Below, piece by piece: positions 8,558 to 16,423 of a DNA stretch of 64,000 nt; the stretch's first letter is position 1, and each line of letters opens with the position of its first letter. The DNA comes from Trichomonas vaginalis G3 (lineage: Eukaryota; Parabasalia; Trichomonadida; Trichomonadidae): positions 30,395,896 to 30,459,895 of the forward strand of contig NC_067206.1 in the NCBI RefSeq assembly GCF_026262505.1. Reading direction: 5' to 3'. The translations under genes and the position numbers were made by a program. The notes beneath the pieces were generated by a model, which worked only from the letters and a program-made list of their open reading frames with translations, ran no database searches and was not told where the DNA came from.

Positions 8558-9745
8558 AATGCCTTTTTTTTTTTTTTTTTTTTTTGATATTGTAATCAAT
8601 TATGCTTAATGAAGCTTTATCCCGTGAACCCCTCATATTATTGGAAAATAAATAGCGAAAACATGTAGAGCTGCTATGTTCTCAAGTGTATGCTGATTTT
8701 TGGATTATTTCATGAAAACTAATGGCGGGATATCTTGCATTATTTAAAAAAATTGAACTATGCAAAAATAAATAGTATTATATTTTTTCTCATGAAATGC
8801 TATTATGAGACAACCATAAAAAACCATATGTTGTATTTTTATAATTTGATTGATTTTTTTTTTTACTATTTCATTAATCTTTTATGAATAATAATTATTT
8901 TTAATATATGTGCTATTAAAATTTCAAATTTTGACTAATATATCTAAGTTATCTGAACGAAACATTTAGAAAATATCATACTTACATTGAAATAGCAAGT
9001 AGAGCATATTAATAGCAAGTTTCTTGGCTTTATATCTATCATCTATTGTTGTTTGATGGATATTTAATAAATGTATTTTATATCAAACAAAATTCACTCT
9101 ATTATATGGTGTCAATTAATTAAAACAATTTATAATAGTAGAAATGAATTATCTGATATAAATCTCACATTTTGTCCATCAGAAATACTTTAATTGCATA
9201 CGCATAACTATTAGTAATATGTCTGGAGTGTCAATTAATAACAATCCCACAACAAGTAAAATTCAGATTTTTATTAAACTTATTTTTTCCTAAAAGTTTT
9301 CTCAAATTACTATATATACATATGTGGATAAAATAATAGTAATATTGTAAAAAATTAGATAATTTTTTTTATTTGAGAACCTCTCAAAAGTTCATTCAAT
9401 TTATCAATTGTTTCAGTTTGATGTATATTCATTTCTGGAGCCTAAAACTTTAGCAATCATGACAATATCATATTCTCTTTCTAACTACGCAATGTAAGGG
9501 TATCCTTAAAAAAAGAATTGAATTTTTCCTCAAACACAAAAATATTAAAAAACAGAGTTATAAGATATGATCCAAAAGACGACCCTAATAATAATGATTC
9601 ATAATCTTATAAAAAAAATCATATAAAAAAAATGTAAAAAAAAGGTAATAATCCAGGGCCAATCTTTTCCGTCAATTTCCTTAAGCACAAGGTTAAGAAA
9701 AGTATGCAGGAACTAATCCATGCACCTTTTTTTGTGTTCTCAATA

Positions 9746-9848
9746 AATCCGCACTAAAAAGTGTGGATTAAAGGAGCACTCTATTTGTTCTATCTAGAGC
9801 CACCCAGATAGGTACAAATAGCGCAGTTGTTCTTTGAAGAAAACAACT
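9746..9848. ncRNA. Candidate structured RNA or hairpin element (three stem-loops)
   Basis: Stem 1: AATCCGCACT (9746-9755) pairs with AGTGTGGATT (9760-9769) around AAAA. Stem 2: CTATTTGT (9781-9788) pairs with ACAAATAG (9814-9821), with inner CTATCT/AGATAG. Stem 3: AGTTGTT (9825-9831) pairs with AACAACT (9842-9848). Three long stems in 103 bases of AT-rich DNA is unusual. No known RNA family recognised; strand unknown. It could also be a miniature mobile element. Confidence 0.35.
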
Positions 9849-10082
9849 AATGGCTACCTAATTAATTAAATTAAAGCTGCTACAAATAATTTCTTATTTT
9901 TTTCCCAAGTAATTACTTAATATTACTGCATTGCATTCAAAATTAATTTTTTTTTCCTAAGATTTTTTTTTTGGGTTGAGAATTATCAAAAAATCTTAGT
10001 TTTGTCTTGCAGCAGGAAGATCTTGGATGATCTTCTTATAATTGGAGAACAAATCGTTGCCGATTATGACGAAATCGACAGA

Positions 10083-10119
10083 CCCCGAATTATTGTAAGT
10101 TAATTACAATAATTCAGGG
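10083..10119. terminator. Hairpin just downstream of the host-like gene
   Basis: GAATTATTGTAA (10087-10098) pairs perfectly with TTACAATAATTC (10104-10115), extended by CCC/GGG. It lies 32 bases past the stop codon of the 10151-10909 gene, so it may shape its 3' end, though trichomonad terminators of this kind are not established. Confidence 0.35.
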
Positions 10120-10150
10120 TTGTTTAATCCAACATTTCTCTTCTATGACT

Positions 10151-10909
10151 CTAGAAGATCAATTCTTCGCAGTATTCGAACGTCTCGAATGAACAGTCTT
10201 CAAATTCTTCAAAACTGTTAACGGACGTCGTAAAATTGGCAGAATTTGTACTGTCAACAACAGTAGCTTCCTGATCAATTGGATGACTTTCTTCCAAAGG
10301 AGGAGGAAGAAGGATTTGCTGTTGAGATTGAGGAATTATTGGTGAATAATCAATGGGAGTATCAGGGCGCTTGCACGCAAGACTTGCCTTGTACTTGTTG
10401 ATCAATTCAGCAATCTTTCGACCAACTTCACAGTTATTAAATGTGAAATTGTCGTTTTCTGCTTTGCTTGTAAGCTTTGAAGTGATTTCTTGCATATTTG
10501 AGTGCATGAAACGAATTGTGTCGTGATTGCAAAGGAATTCGTTGTATTCGCCCCAAACAGAGTTGAGAAAAATTGCAAACTTTCTGCAGCTGAGAATTTT
10601 CTCAATAAATTCGAAGTTGGCAGCATACCAGCCCATTGTGTTTGTTGGGCTGCTGATAACCCCAGAGAGAAATTCCCAATTTTTAGAGATGAAATCGAGC
10701 ATTCCTGTTCTTGTACGCCAGTCTTCTCTTCTTAAGTGAAGTCCGAACATTTTGCGAGAAAGTTTGACTATAACCGCAAGGAAATCGCGTCTTAAGTAAG
10801 AAGAATATCTCTTCAGCTCAACTTTGAGATTTTCTTGTGAGATGTGGACGCTACCTTGTGGCTGCTTTGTTTCTGTAGCTTCGTTGTGGATATTGGAGAA
10901 GCACATCAT
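10151..10909 (-). CDS. Host-like hypothetical protein, 252 aa
   Basis: I do not recognise the family. The N-terminal two thirds looks globular and helical with many aromatic residues (YLRRDFLAVIVKLSRKMFG, NWEFLSGVISS, FLNSVWGEYNEFLCN). The C-terminal 70 residues are low-complexity, first Gln/Pro then acidic (NSFEEFEDCSFETFEYCEE). Intronless. On the coding strand TCATAGG places an Inr-like TCATA 14 nt before the ATG, the usual short-leader trichomonad promoter and unlike the T-rich leaders of the Polinton genes. This is the best host-gene candidate in the window. The two adjacent Met codons (10909, 10906) leave the exact start slightly open. Confidence 0.65.
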   Translation of the reverse strand: MMCFSNIHNEATETKQPQGSVHISQENLKVELKRYSSYLRRDFLAVIVKLSRKMFGLHLRREDWRTRTGMLDFISKNWEFLSGVISSPTNTMGWYAANFEFIEKILSCRKFAIFLNSVWGEYNEFLCNHDTIRFMHSNMQEITSKLTSKAENDNFTFNNCEVGRKIAELINKYKASLACKRPDTPIDYSPIIPQSQQQILLPPPLEESHPIDQEATVVDSTNSANFTTSVNSFEEFEDCSFETFEYCEELIF

Positions 10910-11288
10910 TCTTAGTTGCCTATGAAAATCTGAAAAATTTTCGTGGAAAAATTTTTATCAGTATTCAAAGAAAAAAATGTTGATGGACATTCAATTTGAA
11001 AATATCCAAAAATTTTGCGCTAATTTTTAGTTCATTATACTATAAATATGCATGCGATCAATTTCAATTCTTTTGAAAAATTCGATATCAGGAAGCAAAA
11101 TTTTAAATTACACATATCGGCGCACCACACCGATAAACCGAAAATATTTCTCGAAGTCATGCTCCTTTTTTTGTATTAATAATATAAATCATTTTCTTCT
11201 CAATTTTTACTTAACATGGTAGTAACAATTTTAAATAAAAAACAATTTCTTTACCTATCAAAAAAAAAAAAAAAAAAAAAAAGGTAGT

Positions 11289-11319
11289 GGGGCTTCCAGG
11301 GCTGCGCCCCTCTAGCCCC
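11289..11319. repeat. Terminal hairpin of A2
   Basis: GGGGCT (11289-11294) pairs with AGCCCC (11314-11319), enclosing GGGC-TGC-GCCC (11299-11309). Same architecture as the A1 end at 8525-8557 but with a different inner stem, so pairing is kept while sequence changes. Confidence 0.8.
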
Positions 11320-11453
11320 TGAAGATGTTTAGTATAAATGAAGTTCTTATATACGGGTCTTCCAGGAGCTTTTCACAAAATATATATGTTTTCATGTTTT
11401 GTCACTTTTCTGTCACTTTTCAGGTAAAAACATTTTTATTATATATATATAAA

Positions 11454-12272
11454 ATGAATTTTACAAAACCACCGTTACCCTTCTTTGGAAATAAGAGTAG
11501 ATGTAAAGATATTCTATTGAGAGAACTTAAGAAACTACCGAATGGTCTAACATTTGTAGATTTGTTCGGTGGAAGTTTCTATATATCTCATTTGTGCCAT
11601 ACTGTATTTCCTGACTCAAAGATTATATGCAATGACTTCGACAACTATATGAACCGTCTCAAACATATTCCAGACACAAACAATATATTGAAAGAGTTAA
11701 AAGAAAAGATACCTATAGGTAAGATGGAACGTATACCATTAGATAAGAAAAATATTGTGAGAGAGGTTTTGAAAAAAGCAGAGTATATTGACTGGGATAG
11801 TATATCTTCTAGACTATTATATAGTGGTGCTATAAGAGTTCATGACATTGAAACACTTATGTCAAAAGTTTTATATCTTAACTATACAAATGTTTTCAAA
11901 GAGGACATAGAAAAATATATTGAGGGTATAGAGTTTGTGAGATGTCATTGGACAGAGTTGTATGAAAAATATAAAGACAAGGAAAATGTTTTCTTTATAG
12001 TGGACCCGCCGTTCTATAACACATGGGATTTTCAATACCAAGTAGACTGGACTTTGAGAGACTCTTTAGAAACTTTAGACGTTTTACATAACTGTCCATG
12101 CTTTTACTTTACATCCGATAAAAGTGGTTTGGAAACCGTTATGAGATGGTTAGAGGACATACATGACTATGAGTTTATATATGACAAGATAGAATATGAG
12201 AGAGGTCCTATAAACTGGAGAAAGTGTCATAACAAAGAAATTTTATTAGTAAGTAAATGTGGTTTGAAATAG
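11454..12272 (+). CDS. dam: DNA N6-adenine methyltransferase, D12/Dam class, A2
   Basis: Same protein as 7663-8463: FFGNKSRCKD, DLFGGS, CNDFDNYM and VDPPF are all present. The start at 11454 (MNFTKPPLPFF) is shared by both copies; the longer upstream frame is terminal-repeat sequence. Next to it is the 43-aa membrane protein frame, as in A1. Substitutions between the two copies are scattered and mostly conservative (for example NTYDF/NTWDF), suggesting that selection acted on the gene before or between insertions. About one break near the end. Confidence 0.85.
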   Translation: MNFTKPPLPFFGNKSRCKDILLRELKKLPNGLTFVDLFGGSFYISHLCHTVFPDSKIICNDFDNYMNRLKHIPDTNNILKELKEKIPIGKMERIPLDKKNIVREVLKKAEYIDWDSISSRLLYSGAIRVHDIETLMSKVLYLNYTNVFKEDIEKYIEGIEFVRCHWTELYEKYKDKENVFFIVDPPFYNTWDFQYQVDWTLRDSLETLDVLHNCPCFYFTSDKSGLETVMRWLEDIHDYEFIYDKIEYERGPINWRKCHNKEILLVSKCGLK

Positions 12273-12388
12273 GACTACTTGTTTTAGGTTTTTTCCATTG
12301 TGTCATTTACTTATTTGACGTGGCAGAAAGATATAGAGAATATGAAGATGAACCAATGCCTGCAAATGTCCAGTATATGTACTCGTAA
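12257..12388 (+). CDS. 43-aa single-pass membrane protein, A2
   Basis: Same as 7531-7662: MWFEIGLLVLGFFHCVIYLF helix and acidic RYREYEDEP tail, with three conservative substitutions near the end. A TTTTTATCTAATATTAA leader for the next gene follows its stop codon directly. Confidence 0.65.
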   Translation: MWFEIGLLVLGFFHCVIYLFDVAERYREYEDEPMPANVQYMYS

Positions 12389-12411
12389 GAGATATTTTTA
12401 TCTAATATTAA

Positions 12412-12614
12412 ATGGACGCACAGAACTTAGCGAATGCACAGCAACCTGGACAACCAAACCCAGAGAGTATTCCAAATGAAGTTAGAATACAAACTGCAAT
12501 GGCAAACTATGGTCAAGTGCCAACAGATGTACAAATGCAAACTGCCATGTCAAATGACGCTGCGTTAGGTTTGCCACCATGGTATGCAAATATGAGATGG
12601 AAAGAGTTTTATAC
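12412..12614 (+). pseudogene. 120-aa protein gene, 5' part before the element B insertion
   Basis: Matches the first 68 codons of 7145-7507 up to the codons for KEFYT, then runs straight into the AGTTAG terminus of element B. The rest of the gene resumes at 33134 on the other side of B. This is the clearest nested insertion in the window. Confidence 0.85.
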
Positions 12615-12821
12615 AGTTAGTATGGTTAAGTCGTGTACTGTGGCACTGCGCGCCTCCTTACCCATTATATGTGAATTTGACACTTTACAAAACCAGTAAC
12701 ATATATTTTTACAACACAAACGACAACACTAACTTAACATTAAATATTTACAAAGCCGCCAACCACTTCACTTCACTAACGTTTTCACAAACGACTTCAC
12801 TAATGTAAAAAATAAACGTTC

Positions 12822-13142
12822 TCACTTACAAAAATATTGCAACTCCTCCCATTGCTGTGCTTCACATAACAGCTCATAATCTTCTGACTCACTTTCTTCT
12901 TCATATAGGTCAAAATCACTGTCAAAATAAATGTTAGTAAGTTTTGACAAAGCTAATGAAACACGCTTACCGTTTGTATCATATGCTTGTATAAACTTTC
13001 CATTCTTCATTCCTTCATAAACGCTCAAACTAACTTTACCCTTTCTCCCTCGTATCTGATAGAATGTATTTTCACGAGGAACGAAGAACAAGTTCTTGAA
13101 CTCATGACCGTTGTAGTTTGTTATCTCAATAGTTTTCGTCAT
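12822..13142 (-). CDS. Terminal-repeat gene, 106-aa basic/acidic protein (B left)
   Basis: Starts MTKTIEITNYNGHEFKNLFF, followed by a beta-like basic region (RGRKGKVSLSVYEGMKNGKF) and an acidic C-terminal tail. It is the outermost gene in elements B, C1, C2 and C3, so it defines this family of termini. Here the tail reads DLYEEESESEDYELL, unlike the DSDDWSDSSDTEEYE version in all other copies. A TATATAAATG-type T-rich leader precedes it. Family not recognised; a terminus-binding or replication role is only suggested by position. Looks whole. Confidence 0.65.
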   Translation of the reverse strand: MTKTIEITNYNGHEFKNLFFVPRENTFYQIRGRKGKVSLSVYEGMKNGKFIQAYDTNGKRVSLALSKLTNIYFDSDFDLYEEESESEDYELLCEAQQWEELQYFCK

Positions 13143-13229
13143 TTATATAAAAATAAAATAAAAATAAACTTAAAATTAATGATATCACCACCCTCACACG
13201 TATGAAAACATAGCGCAAAAATAAATTTA

Positions 13230-13277
13230 GGTGAAGTGGTGAAATCTCACCTCTTTTTTCACCTCTTTTTTCACCTC
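13230..13277 (-). repeat. Conserved GGTGA palindromic element, copy 2
   Basis: Minus orientation, between the 78-aa gene stop and the terminal gene promoter. The central palindrome is GGTGAGATTTCACC in this copy. Confidence 0.8.
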
Positions 13278-13291
13278 ATGAATTCATTGCT

Positions 13292-13528
13292 TTATAACTC
13301 TCTTCCTTTCTCCAACTCTTCTAACTTCTTCCTAAGTTCAGCAATGTTGTCCTCATGAAGTTTAATCTTCCTTAATATACCTTCTCTATCTAATGGTTGC
13401 TTTATCTTTCTAAACTGAACTCTACCATCCTTCATAGTATGAACGTAAAAACCTTCTGGAACCGCTCCTGATTTAATGTATTCTACCAAAAATTTTTGTT
13501 TCATTGCTTCAGTGACTTTAGTCGTCAT
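13292..13528 (-). CDS. 78-aa KDG-domain protein with coiled coil (B left)
   Basis: N-terminal helix MKQKFLVEYIKSG, then the motif FYVHTMKDGRVQFRKIKQPL, then a coiled coil (ILRKIKLHEDNIAELRKKLEELEKG). The central 20 residues align without gaps with the 145-aa protein of B and the 194-aa protein of A. Leader TTTTATTTAGAGTAAA. No named family; small structural or DNA-binding protein by inference. Looks whole. Confidence 0.65.
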   Translation of the reverse strand: MTTKVTEAMKQKFLVEYIKSGAVPEGFYVHTMKDGRVQFRKIKQPLDREGILRKIKLHEDNIAELRKKLEELEKGREL

Positions 13529-13576
13529 TTTACTCTAAATAAAATGTTCAAATAAAATAAAACTAACATTATTTTT

Positions 13577-14016
13577 TCAGTAAGGAAACGCAGGAGTTTT
13601 ACGATTTATTTGAGGAGTAGGTTCTGGTTTAAATGTTGGAGTCGGTTTAGGAGTTGACTTTTGAACAGGAGTTTGTACTTCCATAGGTTCAGGAGTCATT
13701 GAAGGTTTTGCTTGTGAAGGCGTTGGAGTTTGTTTAACTTCAGCTACTTCAGTATTATTTACAACATTTGCTTTATTTCTTTTCAACATCATAACTGCTA
13801 CTGCTGTAGCTAGCAAACCTAGTGGGAGACCATATTTTATATAAGGACTTGACCAAATGCTATTTTGACAGGAGCTGGTGGAACACCTAACCTTGGTGAG
13901 ACTGCTCTTTGCCATTGTGCAGCTCGTAAGAAATATTCAATAGGTGCTCCATAATCGTTTGGTAAAGTTTGTTTCATAGATGGTGAAGGTTCACGAGAGC
14001 TTGATGAAGAACTCAT
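13577..14016 (-). pseudogene. Membrane protein with Pro/Thr-rich tail (B left)
   Basis: The right-arm copy (31748-32188, 146 aa) is open throughout: Ser-rich start, a helix near EYFLRAAQWQRAV, one transmembrane segment (YGLPLGLLATAGAVMMLKR) and a long Pro/Thr tail of repeated PTPxxKPEPTP type. It sits next to the capsid gene, so I infer an inner-membrane or capsid-associated virion protein. No family recognised. About one break in this copy. Confidence 0.6.
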
Positions 14017-14046
14017 TTATAAGCTTTAAAAATAAACGTTCATCCT

Positions 14047-15620
14047 TTATTCCTCACCGTCGTCCGTAGCTAAGTTATAGTCATCTAATCTTATTATTGG
14101 GATTCCATTAGCACGCACCTGAATGGCAAAGCAACAATCCCTCATAAATCCAATAAGTGGCTTTGGTACATTTTCAGTTGCTAGTTCAATAGGTCCTTTA
14201 ACAGACAATTTGTATGTTATTGGAGCAGTAGATGTTTGACCTTGCTGGAAGCAAAAGTCCACTTCTGTTGGAAAACCACATAAGAAATGTGTGTTGTCAT
14301 AGCTATCCCATTTATGTTCCACACTACCATCATCCACCAATGACCTCATAACATCTTCATTAAATCCAATCATATCATTGTTTGTATTGCAGGCGTTCGC
14401 AACCATTTCATAAAATACAGGTCCATATGATTTTTCAGGTTCTGCAGGCATATTTCCATAAGCTCCCATGGAAAGCTGAAGATATTTAAACTTAGGGTTC
14501 TCAAAATTAACATAATAGTTGTCTTTCTTTCTAAATAGTGCCCAAATACTTTTAACATTAATAGGCGTATAAGCTGCTGTAAATGTTGCACTTGAACTAT
14601 CTGTATTCTTTGAGAATGAACCGTCCATAGGAATCCAATCCATAACTTTAACAGGAAAACATAAAGCCTCGTTTGTATAATGTTCTACAAGTTCTGTATA
14701 AATGTTAGGGTCTAAAGAGAATGACTTTGGATGAATGAAACATTCATTAAAATCCATCTTTGTTCGAAATAGTTGCTGGGTTACAGTTGTAATAGTAACT
14801 GTTCCACTAGCTTCTATTGCCTTCGTTATCATAGTGAATGGTTCATTCCATGGAACAAATTTATTTGTCGGTGGATTTGAATCTGAAGCAAATGCAACTT
14901 TAAGAGTTGGATTGAAAGCAATGATATCATTTACAGATATAGATGTGCATTGTAAGGCGTCGCTACTGAACTTTACTTTAAGCTGAATGTTACCAGCAAA
15001 TGCAGGAATAAATCTTATAGCTTCTAATGGAAGGAATCTTCTAACAGGAATTCTTAAACGAAGCTTAAAATCAAATGATTTTCCTGCTGTAATTGGACCA
15101 CTAACAATTTGTCCTGTTCTGCATGTTCCCGAATGACTCCATACATCTTCATGTCGAGTCTTTGAGAAAACATCTACTTTCTTTATTTGTTCGGTAGTTT
15201 GTGAGTTTGAAGTTATATATGCTTCTTCTCTTGCGTTGTCTTGAGAATATACGATACGACCATTTGCAAGGATTTGATATCCAGCAACTGCATAGAAAGC
15301 GTCATCGAAACCAATCCAAAATCCTGGTGGGTTTGTTTTATTGGAACCTGAACCAATTTCTTTATCTGCAATAAATTGACCTTCCATTTTATACGTAATG
15401 AATGTATTGTAAAGGTCCAACATATTTCACCAGGAGGTGAGAGATTGAATGTTACCCATGTGTTATCTTTAGCAGTTCCAGGTTGTGATGGAATCTTTGC
15501 GTCAGAATATTTTCTATTAGTGTCACCAATTTGAACTGCATTGTCTATGATATCGAAATATGAGCGAATCTGATGAATATGCTCTGCTGGAGTAAATTCG
15601 TTTAGCTGTTCGTTCTGCAT
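14047..15620 (-). pseudogene. mcp: Major capsid protein, double jelly-roll type (B left)
   Basis: The N-terminal region has EFTPAEHIHQIRSYFDIID and NTWVTFNLSPPGE; the long open frame (14047-15423, 458 codons) holds both barrels. Landmarks are LDLYNTFITYKMEG, the end of the first barrel with FDFKLRLRIPVRRFLPLEAI, then FIHPKSFSLDPNIYTE and LPLIGF-like terminal strands. Length of about 520 residues and this arrangement match Polinton/virophage/adenovirus-class capsid proteins that form pseudo-hexameric trimers. TTTTTATCTGAAG leader upstream. The presence of MCP with penton-like and membrane proteins marks B as a virus-like element. About one break. Confidence 0.75.
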
Positions 15621-15643
15621 GTATTTACTTCAGATAAAAATAT

Positions 15644-16081
15644 CTATTTACTCATTATTCTCACTCTTCTTCTTGGCATTCGTGGTGGAAGTTGTTTCTT
15701 GACATTTTCAATGAACTGTACATTCTCTTTTGTCTCAACTTCTTTCACTGGCGGGTCAGGGTTCTTTGACTCGGTTTGCTTTTCAATGAAATTCACGAAC
15801 TTTGCAATAAGCTCTTGGTTCGTTATTGAAAGAACATCTGGCTTCTTTTCTTCTTGTTCTATTGACTTTTCAGTTTGAACAGAAGGTTTTATATGGGCTT
15901 CGTGGACTTCACCCTTGCCATGCACCTTAATGTTGTCGCTCTCTGCATTCGCTAATGGAACCTTTCTTTTTCTTACATATATTTTACCATCTTTACTCTG
16001 ACTTACGTAATAGAAAGGATGTTGTATTCCTCTGGCGTCATTTAATATAATAGACTCTCGTTCTGATTTTGACAAGCTCAT
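15644..16081 (-). CDS. 145-aa KDG-domain basic protein (B left)
   Basis: N-terminal helix SKSERESIILNDARG followed by FYYVSQSKDGKIYVRKRKVPL, the same 20-residue motif as in the 78-aa and 194-aa proteins. A Glu/Lys-rich linker, a helix (ITNQELIAKFVNFIEKQTES) and a strongly basic C-terminus (PPRMPRRRVRI) follow, suggesting DNA or RNA contact in the virion. It is divergent from the 90-aa gene and lies directly upstream of the capsid gene. Family unnamed. Looks whole. Confidence 0.65.
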   Translation of the reverse strand: MSLSKSERESIILNDARGIQHPFYYVSQSKDGKIYVRKRKVPLANAESDNIKVHGKGEVHEAHIKPSVQTEKSIEQEEKKPDVLSITNQELIAKFVNFIEKQTESKNPDPPVKEVETKENVQFIENVKKQLPPRMPRRRVRIMSK

Positions 16082-16126
16082 TTTACATCGGTTAAAGTTT
16101 TAATTTAGTTTTTTATCTACAGTCAA
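16082..16126. promoter_or_regulatory. 45-bp divergent promoter region, 145-aa / 90-aa genes
   Basis: Contains TTTTTTATCTACAG, 10 bases before the plus-strand ATG, and T/A-rich sequence toward the minus-strand ATG. The mirror copy is at 29638-29682. Confidence 0.5.
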
Positions 16127-16399
16127 ATGACTCAGACAAGCCCTACGGACAAGACCCAAGGTGTCATAGATGTTGAAGCATTGAAGAAAGAAATTCGCGA
16201 GCAAATTTTATCCGAACTGAAGGAACAAAAACAAGAACAAAAGCCAGAGAGACCAAAGAGAAAACTTAGTGAAAAACAACTTGCTGCATTAGCTGCTGGA
16301 AGACAAAAGAACCCACGTTTGCTGGCGAAAAAAGCTAGAGAAGAAGCAAAAGCAAAGGAAGAACAAAAAGCTAAAGAAGCTGAAGCAAAGAAAGAGTAA
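16127..16399 (+). CDS. 90-aa Lys/Ala/Glu-rich basic helical protein (B left)
   Basis: A leading helix (VEALKKEIREQILSELKEQ) and a KLSEKQLAALAAGRQKNPRLL segment are followed by a Lys/Ala/Glu helix to the end. The KLSEKQLxALxxGR motif resembles short basic segments in nucleic-acid-binding proteins of giant viruses and their relatives; this is a weak resemblance. It may condense or bind DNA. It lies 24 bp upstream of the penton-like gene in the same direction, so they may share a transcript. Looks whole. Confidence 0.6.
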   Translation: MTQTSPTDKTQGVIDVEALKKEIREQILSELKEQKQEQKPERPKRKLSEKQLAALAAGRQKNPRLLAKKAREEAKAKEEQKAKEAEAKKE

Positions 16400-16423
16400 A
16401 TGGTTTATTTTTATCCGAATTAA

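Larger units (their letters stand above)
1377..8563 (-). mobile_element. Element A1, Polinton/Maverick (PolB + integrase + Dam type)
   Basis: Recognisable parts from the 8563 terminus inward are Dam methylase, 43-aa membrane protein, 120-aa protein, 80-aa amphipathic protein, penton-like protein, collar-type fibre, rve integrase, second amphipathic protein, 51-aa protein, 194-aa protein and a PolB part. Gene order is the mirror image of A2 (33134-39988). Homology to A2 stops near 1377. The 8563 end carries a GC-rich terminal hairpin and is followed by a T-run. The element is partial and broken, with about four breaks. By eye the divergence from A2 is several percent, so it is fairly young. 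Confidence 0.85.
8564..11281. other. Host-like island between two head-to-head Polintons
   Basis: About 2.7 kb of very AT-rich DNA with no Polinton homology, flanked on both sides by T/A runs of more than 20 bases next to the element termini. 8585-9650 holds no convincing gene: many stops in all frames and A/T homopolymers. 9746-9848 holds three consecutive hairpins, 10081-10119 a hairpin, and 10151-10909 one gene. Confidence 0.65.

Noticed and set aside
9669-9700. Small-subunit rRNA match (CCGTCAATTTCCTTAAG resembles a conserved rRNA site)
   Set aside because: Only about 17 bases match and the flanks do not continue as rRNA, so chance is the simpler explanation.
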